This document shows, piece by piece, positions 25,031 to 33,177 of a stretch of DNA of 64,000 bases. The notes beneath the pieces were generated by a model. The model searched no databases, was not told where the DNA came from, and saw nothing but the letters and a program-made list of their open reading frames with translations. Source of the stretch: Cunninghamia lanceolata. Lineage: Eukaryota > Streptophyta > Pinopsida > Cupressales > Cupressaceae. The position numbers were made by a program, and so were the translations under genes. The stretch lies in assembly GCA_027924645.1 (NCBI GenBank), contig BSBN01000888.1:16561001-16625000 (forward strand), in the 5' to 3' direction. How positions within the stretch are numbered: the stretch's first letter is position 1; the number at the start of each line of letters is the position of its first letter.

Positions 25031-25763
25031 TGTTAGGAATTTGCAGATCTAATAAAACCAATTTGACATAACCCATAAGGAGAAAATGATGCAGCAAATA
25101 ACAATAATGTAAAGATCAAATGACAAACACAAGATAACACAAGATATACTCTGGGATAACCCTCAAGAGTGAATAACCCAACCTCCAAAAGCATCCATGC
25201 ATTCATATGTATTATTCTGCAATAAGATATTAGAATACACACTCTCGAGTCTCCATGAATACCTCTAAAACATCAAACTCCTCTAATGCATCCTAGATAT
25301 GTCCAAGTATGAATCCACATATCCATGCCATGCTTCACAAAATGCACATACATGAGAGAACTCAATACAATAACAGTCTCTCTCACAACCTCCTGCACAC
25401 CAACAATGAATAATCAGCCAACCCACAACTAATGATCATGTACTTGATTTTATAGATTAAGCTCACACAAATACAAGTAGTAGTATTGGGTAGACGCATG
25501 TGTTACAAAACCATGGATACACAAAACCATTGAACTCCTCATTTAATTATTGGTACTACATTTTTTCTCAACAATTAAATAATACAAATAAATAATTAAC
25601 TACTCTATGTTTCACACATAAAATAATTAACCCAATTTTACATACAACAATTACAAGTGGCATCCAAATAAATATCTAATGTGGCTAAACACATCAATTA
25701 AGATGCACCACAAATAAATGTTTATTTTACATGAATAAAATAATACAATATTATGCAAGAACC
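25031..25763 (-). repeat. Element D 5' LTR (right copy), outer end deleted
   Basis: It ends (minus) ...CCTAACA next to the PBS. The outer end lacks the TGTTGGGAAA start seen in the left copy. The sequence passes from 'gcaagaacc' straight to TATAC. Comparison with the left copy (aacctatttcccaaca) suggests loss of about a dozen bases between two TAT triplets, one in the LTR and one in the TSD. Confidence 0.7.
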
Positions 25764-25768
25764 TATAC

Positions 25769-26196
25769 CATTATGGAAAAAAATTGTAATGAGATGATAT
25801 CTATTCAACTTTTTTCTCTTACAATGTTGAGCTACGCACGACGAATCAAAAAAATGTAATGCATCATATCCTCTGTGGGACAATTATCTGTATAGTAATA
25901 GGGTGGTAGTGAAATTTCTAGGCACTGATATTTTGTCTGTGTTATTTTCGATATATCAGTGAATATCAAAGGTGATACAACTCAAGTAAGACATTCGACA
26001 CATCCACAAATATGCTCTAATATCTTCTTTAGCAATTTTGCTTCGCCACATTGAACCAGGCTAATTAATTGGTTTGGACATGTGGTTGGACAACCTTTTT
26101 GTTTTTTGGGTGGTTTGTAAGGCTCTGCACAAGGATCTCATGGAATTGTTTGTATATATAATCACTTCACGTTGTTCAATTTAACTTCATCTATCA
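25769..26196 (+). promoter_or_regulatory. Putative promoter and 5' flank of the patatin pseudogene
   Basis: A TATA-like TGTATATATA lies at 26151-26160, 36 bp before the ATG at 26197. That would leave a 5' UTR of only about 10-15 bases if transcription starts 30 bp downstream. Further up is the right arm of the palindrome at the element D insertion site (25769-25785) and ordinary AT-rich flank. No other regulatory site can be supported. Confidence 0.4.
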
Positions 26197-26325
26197 ATGG
26201 ATTTTGAGAAGCAGATTTCTACAATTAATGTCCATGGGGACATCTGAATCCTGAGTATCGATGGAGGAGGAGTTCATGGCCTTATTCCACTGCAACCTCT
26301 TATATTCTTAGAGAAAGAGCTGCAG
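26197..26325 (+). pseudogene. Patatin exon 1 (oxyanion hole)
   Basis: It starts at the only ATG in frame ('MDFEKQISTINVHGDI'), has TGA at codon 17, then 'ILSIDGGGVHGLIPLQPLIF' and a CAG|GT donor. The stop sits where patatins have Arg (V-R-ILSIDGGG), so a CGA-to-TGA transition is likely. Confidence 0.85.
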
Positions 26326-26416
26326 GTATATATTTTTTGACAATTAGTATAAATTAGGAGGATAGTTGCATTTGCATAAACATATTACTGAAATATGGCT
26401 TGCTTCATTTTTTTAG

Positions 26417-26598
26417 AAATTAGATGGGGATGAAGCAAGACTCGCAGATTATTTTAATATAGTAGCGGGTACAAGCACTGGAGATCTCATTGCCAAAATG
26501 TTAGCCACTCCATACGTAGATGATCATTGTCACAATCCTCCTTATACTATTGGGAAAATTGAAAGTTTTTACTTGTATAATGCGAGCTTGATTTTTCC
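26417..26598 (+). pseudogene. Patatin exon 2, 5' part (nucleophile box), cut by element F
   Basis: Starts after ...TTTTTAG and reads 'KLDGDEARLADYFNIVAGTS' and onward through GTSTGD to 'FYLYNASLIFPL'. Patatins have FY...HSPKIFPQ at this point. The frame then runs into the TSD TCTCA (26599-26603) of element F; the exon resumes at 30576 and ends at 30583. Confidence 0.85.
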
Positions 26599-26603
26599 TC
26601 TCA
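26599..26603. repeat. TSD of element F, left copy (TCTCA)
   Basis: TCTCA before TGTTAATTTC at 26604; second copy at 30571-30575 after ...ACATCAACA. Confidence 0.9.
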
Positions 26604-26806
26604 TGTTAATTTCATATCAGATTGTAATTGTTTCTTACTTCATCTGTCTTTCTCCATCTCTCCCTTTGGATGGTGGATTGACTACCATATATATAATCGA
26701 TTGGATTTTAGGAGACGTGACTGTTCCAATCGTTTTGTTTCATAACGAAATTTGTTTAATTAAACTCTATTCTTTATAACCTCCTGAGGCTACAAAAACA
26801 TCAACA
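26604..26806 (-). repeat. Element F 3' LTR (left copy, 203 bp)
   Basis: TG...CA borders (plus TGTTAATTTC ... ACATCAACA). A TATATATA stretch, minus orientation, near 26690 could be the promoter TATA box. The length equals that of the right copy exactly. Confidence 0.9.
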
Positions 26807-26818
26807 TCCCCTCTTAGC
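26807..26818 (-). other. Element F polypurine tract
   Basis: The minus strand reads GCTAAGAGGGGA directly before TGTTGATG of the 3' LTR. Confidence 0.7.
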
Positions 26819-26889
26819 TAGGGAGGTATAGCAAAGTCTTCCTTGAGTCCTACTCAAGGGTATCATGTCTAGTCATGGACTCTCTCAAC

Positions 26890-27510
26890 ATTACGTCCAC
26901 AATCATTACACCCAATTGTGAAATAGTTCATCAAAAAGTTTCTTAACATGATATCATCATGGAGTCACTCAACATGTCATCCACGATGGCTACTCCCATG
27001 TGTGGAAAGAAACATATGCACAAGTACTCATCATGGAGTCTCTCAACGTGATGTCGTCATGGAGTCTCTCAACATGACGTCCACCATGGCTACTCCCATG
27101 TGTGGATAGAAACATGTGCACAAGTGCTCATCATGGAGTCTATCAATGTGATGTTGTCATGGAGTCTCTCAACATGATGTCCATCATGGCTACTCCCATG
27201 TGTGGATAGAAACATATGCGCAAGTGCCCATCACAGAGTCTCTCAACATGATGTCGTCATGGAGTCTCTCAACATGACGCCCACCATGGCTACTCCCATG
27301 TCTAGATAGAAACATGTGCACAAGTGCCCATCACGGAGTCTCTCAATGTGATGTCGTCATTGAGTCTCTCAACATGATGTCCACCATGGCTACTCCCATG
27401 TGTAGAAAAACATAAGTATAAAGGATTCATTACAGAGTCTCTCAATGTGATGTTGTCATGGAGTCTCTCAACATGATGTCCACCATGGCTACTCCCATAT
27501 GTGGAAAGAA
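26890..27510. repeat. Tandem repeat, six units of about 100 bp, inside element F
   Basis: The word TACTCCCAT recurs at 26993, 27091, 27191, 27291, 27391 and 27490, a period of 98-100 bp. Each unit contains CATGGAGTCTCTCAACATGA once or twice, so the unit itself arose by an internal duplication. It lies between the pol remnant and the PPT, where many LTR elements have tandem arrays. Confidence 0.9.
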
Positions 27511-27589
27511 CCACATCTCCGTCTCAGACACGGACGAGGGCTTTCACCTCATATTTCTCTATCTCAAAGAAATATGCATTATAGCAAAG

Positions 27590-27745
27590 ATCACTGATGC
27601 TGAGTCTCCCTCTCAGCAGGGCTGACATTCTCCACTACTCGAATCTTGTTCCAAAAATATGCAAACTTCACTCTGGCAAGAGGCTTGGTGAGATTATCAG
27701 TCGTCTGATCATCAGTGCAAATGTACTTGAGTTGAATTGCTTTCC
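27590..27745 (-). pseudogene. Copia RNase H C-terminal remnant in element F
   Basis: The minus frame reads 'AIQLKYICTDDQTTDNLTKP', then 'LARVKFAYFWNKIRVVENVS' and a stop after 'ERETQHQ'. This is the conserved end of Copia pol (..QL.Y.PT..Q.AD.LTK.L...KF..FR..LG.V). It shows that F is derived from a true Copia element whose upstream coding part was replaced. The frame is open to its stop, but no catalytic residue is included. Confidence 0.85.
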
Positions 27746-28039
27746 TCAGCACCATTTCTGACCCTATCATACTTTATGCACCCAATGTACCAGACACTAG
27801 CTCTCCCTCTTAGCTGCGAGTCCCAAACTTCACAACCCCTTGCAAGATCCCTGCCTTGACTTAACCTAATTTGAGTAGATTTTTTCAAAACTACTCTTTC
27901 TATCACTGCGAGAACCCTGCCTCGACTTCCTTCACTGAGTTGATCCATCCTTTTGATACATTCCTGCAAAACCTTCCATGGTACTCAGATTTCTCATCCA
28001 AGTGCCACCACAACCACCTTGTTGCACCTTCTACAGTAC

Positions 28040-28815
28040 TAACTCCCAACTAAACTGAACTCCAAGCAAAGTTATCCATACAGTAGCATGGATTTTAATG
28101 GCATTTCATGGATAAAGTGTTTGACCTCGTCAAGATGCCCAGCATAGCCAAGAAGGTCAACCATACCACAATAGTGCTCCAACCTAGGCTCTATCCCATA
28201 ATCCTTACTCATGTTGTAAAAGTATTGCCACCCATTATCCACTAGGCCAGCATGACAACAAGCAGATAGAACCCCAACAAATGTTACACTATTAGGCTTT
28301 GTGCCAAAATGTTGTATCTGTTCAAAAAGATGGAGAGCTTTCTCATCGCTCCCATGCATGGCATATCCTACAATCATGGCTGTCCATGAAACCAAGTTTT
28401 GCCTTGGCATTTTATCAAACATTTTGCAGGCATCTTTCATGGTGCCACTTTTAGCATACATTTCTACAAGAGCACTGCCGACAAAGGCATCCACTTCGAA
28501 TTATGTCTTCATGGATCTCCTTCCCCTGTTGCAAAGAAGCTAACTGGCACAAGCTGCTATCACACTAGAAAACGTACCATTTTGCTTAAACAAAACACCC
28601 ATTCTGTTCATATCCTGCAATCATTGCATTCCAAGATACCACATCTCTCTCGGGTATCTTCCAAAACAGATCCAAGGCCATTCCTACTCGACCATTCTGA
28701 GCATATCCTGAAATCATAGCATTCCAAGAAACCACATTCTTCCAAGCATTCTTTCAAACAGTTCACGAGCCTCGTCGAGATGCCGACCTCTCACATATGC
28801 CATGACAATAGCTGT
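28040..28815 (-). pseudogene. PPR fragment b (C-terminal PLS repeats) in element F
   Basis: On the minus strand the fragment opens with 'AIVMAYVRGRHLDEARELFE' right after the NBS piece. It continues 'KNVVSWNAMISGYAQNGRVG' (with frame breaks) and 'ERDVVSWNAMIAGYEQNG'. The open frame 28494-28072 then has 'ALVEMYAKSGTMKDACKMF', 'NLVSWTAMIVGYAMHGSDEK', 'TFVGVLSACCHAGLVDNGW' and 'RLEHYCGMVDLLG'. These are P, L and S repeats of a plant PPR protein, including the final repeats before an E/DYW domain. After a frameshift near 28085, 'ATVWITLLG' shows the next repeat continuing to about 28040. The E/DYW domain is absent. Such proteins act in organelle RNA editing. No introns are seen, as is usual for this family. 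Confidence 0.9.
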
Positions 28816-28819
28816 CCAT

Positions 28820-29550
28820 ATAAGTCTCCATCGAATAGTCTTTTGCGTTTATGGGGCTCTGTAGAAATTTCATTTGCTACAGTTGTTCCCAAATCTCAGA
28901 GGCACCGATGCATCAACAATTCGTTACTAGAGCCCAAGTTTACCAAGGACTTTTGCAAGAGATGTCTGAGAGAGTAATAACAACTCCAGTCTAGTTCTGC
29001 CCAAAAGATCATAGCAATTTCTTTGTCCCTCCTGGTAAGAAAACATGTAATATCTAGAAACATTTCCTTCTCAAAGGAATCAAAGGTATCGTAGGAGGCT
29101 CTAAGTTTCTTTTGCATATTAGGTTCACACCTTAACTTGTCTGCCATGTCTTTCCATACGTTTCTATCTTCCTCACCAAACATGGTTTTCCCAAGAAGTT
29201 GGAGGGCAAGAAGAAGACTTTCATAGGCACTAACAATATTGTTGCTTAGAGTTTGTAGCTCTTGATCTGCACAGCAGGAATTAGGGAATGCATGGAATTT
29301 AAATAACTCCATGGCATGTTGATGTGAAAGCGTCTTCACCTCATACATTTCGTCAACATTAGCTAGTTTTAGAATTTGTTGGTTCTACGATGTAATAAGC
29401 AAATGGCTGCCTGCCCTGAAGTCACTGTAGTTTTGCTCAAGAGCTTCGAGGTGCTCAGGGCTTTGAAATTCATTGAGGAGGAGGAGAACTTTCTTACCCC
29501 CGAGACACTCTTCTACCAGACCTTTACAACCAACCTATTTTGTGTGTATC
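28820..29550 (-). pseudogene. NBS-ARC fragment of a TIR-NBS-LRR resistance gene in element F
   Basis: Minus-strand order: 'GLVEECLGGKKVLLLLNEFQ' (kinase-2, with Asn where the second Asp of LDDV is usual); 'AGSHLLITS', a TAG, then 'NQQILKLANV' (RNBS-B); 'YEVKTLSHQHAMELFKFHAF' (RNBS-C); 'ESLLLALQLLGKTMFGE' (altered GLPLAL); 'MFLDITCFLT' (RNBS-D); and 'LLMHRCL', a TGA, 'DLGTTVANE' (altered MHD region). The P-loop is missing; the sequence starts near kinase-2. TNL proteins are intracellular immune receptors. The piece stops at about 28820, where PPR sequence begins without a gap. Both stops could be C-to-T changes. Confidence 0.9.
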
Positions 29551-29554
29551 CTGC

Positions 29555-29945
29555 ATGCATTAACTCCATGCTATGACATTTCTGATAGCATTTCTTTAAG
29601 GTAGTTTGTCCAGCTAATCATGTGCATTGTAAATGGTTCCACGCTATGTAAAGGCCGTGGAATTTGACTTTCACCAGGGCAGCTGCAGCTATCTAGCTAA
29701 CAAAAATCCATTTCCAATCATTCTTTGATAGAGTTCCATAACCTATGGCAAATCGCCCATTTTGGCACGGGCTGAGAGGAAGTTGGCTGGCAGAAATTGT
29801 GGGGCATAGCCTTACATCTGTCAAAAGCATTTGTTTATAAGTTTCTATGGCCTTTTCAACAAAACCATATTGTGCACGTCCTGCTATAATTGCATTCCAT
29901 GAGACTACATCACTTTGAGGCTGTCTGTCAAAAACATTTCATGTG
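29555..29945 (-). pseudogene. PPR fragment a (N-terminal repeats) in element F
   Basis: Follows the TIR fragment with no spacer: 'EKAHEMF' and 'QPQSDVVSWNAIIAGRAQYG' then 'FVEKAIETYKQML'. After frame breaks come 'LSARAKMGDLP' and 'ELYQRMIGNGF' (the 'LSACAKMG.L..GMELHQ.II..GF' repeat typical of gymnosperm PPRs) and 'MLSENVIAWS'-type sequence up to the junction with the NBS fragment at about 29550. Several frameshifts. By repeat type it can be the N-terminal part of the same PPR gene as fragment b, but shared origin is inference. Confidence 0.8.
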
Positions 29946-30313
29946 CCTTTTCTATGCATAAATGACAGCTCTTCAAAACATCGCCTGGATTCTGCATAGT
30001 CCTTTGAAAATATAGCACAATAAAGCGAAGCTCTCTTGATTGCTGCTTCTAGTTCTTGATCCGCCAATTCAAGCTCTTCTGAATTCATAAAAACATTCAG
30101 TCCATTGGCTGTAAGCTTTTCATACATAGCGCTGGCCAGCGTATGTTTGACATCAGGGCCATGATTAATAAATACAACATAGGGGAGCTCTTTCACAGGC
30201 ATTGTGGATCCACCAGAAGTAGATGTAGATGCTGCAAATTCTTCAACCTGTGTCTGGCTGCTAGAAAGCCATGAAATTGGATTCAATTGATCTGTAAAGA
30301 TTTGCACCATCAT
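29945..30313 (-). pseudogene. TIR-domain fragment of a TIR-NBS-LRR gene in element F
   Basis: Begins with ATG 36 bp inside the PBS. A serine/threonine-rich leader ('EEFAASTSTSGGSTM') precedes the TIR: 'LPYVVFINHGPDVKHTLASA', 'ANGLNVFMNSEELELADQ', 'AIKRASLYCAIFSKDYAESR', 'RCFEELSFM'. The order and spacing fit TIR motifs 1-3, and 'VFINH.GPDVK' is a wording common in conifer TNLs. The frame is open to 29939, but its last residues (HRKGT) already lie at the switch into PPR sequence. It covers about two thirds of a TIR domain. TIR domains signal through NADase activity; this one is truncated. Confidence 0.9.
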
Positions 30314-30349
30314 TCACGGGTACTTTGGATATTTTCTTCTGTAAGCCTG

Positions 30350-30367
30350 AACCTTGCTCTGATACCA
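30350..30367 (-). other. Element F primer binding site
   Basis: The minus strand reads TGGTATCAGAGCAAGGTT immediately after the 5' LTR. It is complementary to the plant initiator tRNA-Met 3' end with one mismatch in 18 (AAGG for CAGG), a strong Copia-type PBS. Confidence 0.9.
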
Positions 30368-30570
30368 TGTTAATTTCAGATCAGAATGTAATTATTTCTT
30401 ACTTCATCTGTCTTTCTCCATCTGTCCCTTTGGATGGTGGATTGACTACCATATATATAACCAATTGGATTTTACGAGACGTGACTGTTCCAATCGTTCT
30501 GTTTCATAATGAAATTTGTTTCATTAAACTCTGTTCTTTTTAACCTCCGGAGACTACAAAAACATCAACA
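30368..30570 (-). repeat. Element F 5' LTR (right copy, 203 bp)
   Basis: Same length as the left copy, same TG...CA borders, followed on the plus strand by the TSD TCTCA (30571-30575). Confidence 0.9.
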
Positions 30571-30575
30571 TCTCA
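30571..30575. repeat. TSD of element F, right copy (TCTCA)
   Basis: Directly after ACATCAACA; patatin exon 2 resumes at 30576 with TACTGTCA and a GTAGTG donor. Confidence 0.9.
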
Positions 30576-30688
30576 TACTGTCAGTAGTGCTAAAAGTATT
30601 ATGTATTTTATTGAGCCTATATTTCATAGGAAGTGATCGCAATAGTAATAGTCATTAGATTTATCCAAGAGTTCTCTTCTTGTTGCAG

Positions 30689-30857
30689 AAGGAATTGGTT
30701 TTACTGGTTTTGTGGTCCCAAATACAATGGCAAACATCTGGTTGCTAAGTTAAAAGAGAAACTTCAAGAAACACGTCCATCTCAAACCGTAACCAACCTG
30801 GGTATACCCACCTTTGATATCAAGACGCAGTTTCCAACAATTTTCTCTAGTAACGAG
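30689..30857 (+). pseudogene. Patatin exon 3
   Basis: Acceptor TTGTTGCAG, then 'RNWFYWFCGPKYNGKHLVAK', 'VTNLGIPTFDIKTQFPTIFS', ending AACGAG|GTATTA. The frame is open throughout. The first base belongs to a codon begun in exon 2, which the present donor does not supply. Confidence 0.85.
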
Positions 30858-30945
30858 GTATTATATTGCATGAGATTAAATACTTGAAGTTGATCCATAC
30901 CTATAACTATAGATTAGGGTTCTAAATATTCTACTTTCTATTCAG

Positions 30946-31107
30946 GCGAAGGGATATACCCTGAAGAATCCATTTCTAAGTGACGCATGCATTTCTACAA
31001 CTGCAGCTTCTACGTATTTTCCACCTCACCAATTTACTACATAGTCTAGTGGCGGAGAGACCAGAGAATTTAATTTGACAGATGGAGGAATAGCAGCTAA
31101 CAATCCT
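30946..31107 (+). pseudogene. Patatin exon 4 (catalytic Asp)
   Basis: Reads 'AKGYTLKNPFLSDACISTTA', 'ASTYFPPHQFTT', a TAG, then 'EFNLTDGGIAANNP' before GTAAGG. DGG is the second member of the Ser-Asp dyad. Confidence 0.85.
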
Positions 31108-31190
31108 GTAAGGCTTGTATTAGGAGTAAGGGTTAGGATTATATTTTTATTTCACTTCAACTTATTCATATATGCTCACTGATAATGCAG

Positions 31191-31256
31191 ACGCTAGTAG
31201 CAATGAATTTAGTCTGACTAGCAGCTCGGAAGGAAAAAAACATCAAGGATGAAAAG
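31191..31256 (+). pseudogene. Patatin exon 5
   Basis: Between ATGCAG and AAG|GTATTA: 'TLVAMNLV', TGA, 'LAARKEKNIKDEK'. Matches the patatin block after AANNP. Confidence 0.8.
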
Positions 31257-32082
31257 GTATTATTTAATATTCAATTTAATTTTAAGGATTAAAAACTATT
31301 ATTTAATTTAATTTTGATAGTATTGTGACCATTTAGAAGAATGGACAATGGATTAAAAGAAGCGTATAGAATGGATTTAGACGCCTACCATAAACAGCCG
31401 GTACATTATCACGTGCCTAACTCTTTACAAATTTTTTGACCTCCTAATTCTTCTATCACTAACGAATTGATCTGTCTGCATACCCTTGACTTTGTTCTTT
31501 GTCGATCCATCAGTCGAAAATTATCATGTTCTTTGTCCATTCATCAGTCAAAAGTTATCATGTTGATTCGGTTTTCACCAGTCAGCCATTTTACAATGTG
31601 ATTCGATTTTCACCAGCCAGCTATTTTACAACGTGCGGGCTGGTTAAGCTCGTCCGAATTTAGAGGGGTATACTTCCAATTAAACATCATCCACTTTAAT
31701 AGATAAAAATGGGATAAATATTTACCTTCTTCTTAATATGGATAAAATGTAAAATTATTATTGACTATTCAACAATTAAATTTGATGATGTTTAAGTAGA
31801 ATGCTTCAAAAAAATATAGGGATAATGGTGATATTAGTTTGGATTCCAATTTGAATACAGAGATAGTTCATTATTTCTATTGCCATTCTCTCTAATGATA
31901 TAGAAATAAGTATTTCTGTTATATAGTCTTTTGTAAATAAAACCAGTGCAAATCCAACTCTACCATTACGCAGAAACATTTCATATCTACACAGCGAAAC
32001 ATCTAGACAGCTCATGTAAAATGAAAGTTCAATGTTGGGAAATATTAAACGCAAAAATGTAACCACAGTTTGTTATCTACAG

Positions 32083-32303
32083 GAGTAACTTGAAAAAAAT
32101 TTGTGCTTTCTCTTGGAACGGGGTTAGAAGAGGGTATTAGATGGGATGCGAAACATGCTGCCAAATGGGGAGTTTTGACGTGGTTTACTGACTTTGGAAG
32201 ATCACCGTTAGTAGAATCTCTGATGAATGCAAGTTTAGACATGGTCGACTTTCATACAGCTTTGCTGTTCGCTAATCTCAAAAACAACTATCTAAGAATC
32301 TAG
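32083..32303 (+). pseudogene. Patatin exon 6
   Basis: After CTACAG: a TGA at its fourth codon, then 'FVLSLGTGLEEGIRWDAKHA', 'AAKWGVLTWFTDFGRSPLVE' and 'LDMVDFHTALLFANLKNNYL', ending RI-TAG|GTTTTT (CAG-to-TAG likely). This is the patatin SLGTG...AAKWG block. Confidence 0.85.
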
Positions 32304-32375
32304 GTTTTTTATATATTTTTTCAAATGAACAAGTGTTTATGACAAAACTTCTCCTTTTTTGCATGTATAGTTAAG

Positions 32376-32446
32376 ATATGGCCCTTCCTACTGTAGGAAC
32401 GCCATCTAAAAGGAAGCGAAGCAAGCATTGACCTCAGTGCGAAGTG
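32376..32446 (+). pseudogene. Patatin exon 7, 5' part, cut by element E
   Basis: Reads 'HLKGSEASIDLSAK' up to the TSD AAGTG (32442-32446). It continues at 37920 with 'NLKKLVSIGEKLLDKLVSN'. A TAG precedes it in frame. Confidence 0.75.
32442..32446. repeat. TSD of element E, left copy (AAGTG)
   Basis: AAGTG before TGTTAATTTTTATG; repeated at 37915-37919. Confidence 0.92.
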
Positions 32447-33058
32447 TGTTAATTTTTATGTAGCTTGGACAGGTGTTCTAGTCTCGGGTGGGTTTAGAGT
32501 CTAATTAATCCTAGCCGTTGATTAAGATTAAATCATGGCCATTGGTTTTCAATGAGGGGATTATAAAAGAGGATCAATAGGCATTTGGAGAACATAGATC
32601 CGAGAAATATTTGTAGCGATAGCAAATAAATAAATTTGCGGCAATAACAAATTGATTTGCAGTGAGAGCAAAGGGCGCAGTGATAGCGTTGGAGAGCAGT
32701 GGAATTACCGGAGAAGGAAAATATTGCCGGAGCACTTTCAGCAGGAACAATTGAGGGAAGGGAACTTACAGGAAAGAAATTTCCAGAGCTCTGCCAGTAA
32801 GAGGCAAGCAATTTTGTATCTCTTGATTTTCTGCAGTTGAATAGAATTCTTATCTGCTGACTGGTTTTCCCTTCGGGGTTTTTCCAGGGACAATTTGTCC
32901 AAAATATTGTGTTGATTTTATTTTTCTGTCTCCGTAATTTTTCCATGAAATTGCAGCTGTGTTATTAATTAATATTTGCTATAAGTTATTTTTCGGCAGC
33001 CAAATAATTTACTTAAGATAGGTAATTAATAATCAGTAGCTGCAATAGATTTTTCACA
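32447..33058 (+). repeat. Element E 5' LTR (612 bp, with deletion)
   Basis: TGTTAATTTTTATG ... GATTTTTCACA. Compared with the 3' LTR it lacks 83 bp between 'gtctcgggtgg' and 'ggtttagagtc' (near 32488-32492). The missing part starts with TGATTACGAGGCTGG in the 3' copy. The deletion may have removed promoter-proximal sequence. Confidence 0.92.
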
Positions 33059-33072
33059 TGGTATCAGAGCGG
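33059..33072 (+). other. Element E primer binding site
   Basis: TGGTATCAGAGCGG follows the LTR directly; complementary to initiator tRNA-Met. Confidence 0.9.
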
Positions 33073-33177
33073 ATCTGAGGGCAGAACAGGCACAGGGAGA
33101 AAGGAAAAATAAAAAATAAAAAATCTAGGGTTTATAAAACCCAGTTTGACCTCTTCAAATTATTATTTTCTTTTGAG

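Larger units (their letters stand above)
18332..25763 (-). mobile_element. Element D: non-autonomous (LARD-like) LTR retrotransposon, minus orientation
   Basis: Two direct repeats of about 740-756 bp flank a 5.9-kb interior. In minus orientation the interior starts with a PBS (TGGTATCA, plus 25021-25028) and ends with a PPT (CAAGTGGGAGAA, plus 19088-19099), both typical of Copia. A TSD TATAC is present at 18327-18331 and 25764-25768. No gag, protease, RT or integrase frame exists; the longest frames are under 100 codons and unrecognised. The size, PBS, PPT and lack of coding make it a large retrotransposon derivative mobilised in trans. In the first 150 bp the LTRs differ at about 11 percent of positions, so the insertion is old. 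Confidence 0.75.
26604..30570 (-). mobile_element. Element F: small Copia-derived retrotransposon carrying interleaved TIR-NBS and PPR gene fragments
   Basis: Two 203-bp LTRs (26604-26806 and 30368-30570; about 15 differences, roughly 7 percent) flank 3.56 kb. A perfect TSD TCTCA surrounds them. On the minus strand the 5' LTR is followed directly by a long PBS (TGGTATCAGAGCAAGG), then 36 bp, then an ATG-started TIR fragment. After that come PPR fragment a, NBS-ARC, PPR fragment b, about 280 bp of unknown sequence, the last ~50 residues of a Copia RNase H, a 100-bp tandem repeat, a PPT and the 3' LTR. Gag, protease, integrase and RT are absent, so it must have moved with enzymes from a helper. 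The two host genes alternate, but each stays in its own N-to-C order and in the sense of the element. Bs1 of maize is the known analogue for capture of host genes; the interleaving is unusual. Confidence 0.85.

Noticed and set aside
26890..27510. CRISPR-like array
   Set aside because: The 100-bp units are tandem with no unique spacers, in a plant retrotransposon.
27712..27969. 85-codon minus frame in element F
   Set aside because: Different frame from the RNase H tail that overlaps it and no recognisable content; treated as a shadow or unknown linker.
30350..30367. tRNA-Met gene fragment
   Set aside because: The match is confined to the 18 bases complementary to the tRNA 3' end next to LTRs; it is a PBS. 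The same holds at 33059 and 60919.
32652..32840. 62-codon frame repeated in both LTRs of element E (32652-32840 and 37508-37696)
   Set aside because: It is repeated only because it lies in the LTR; no domain and no evidence of translation.
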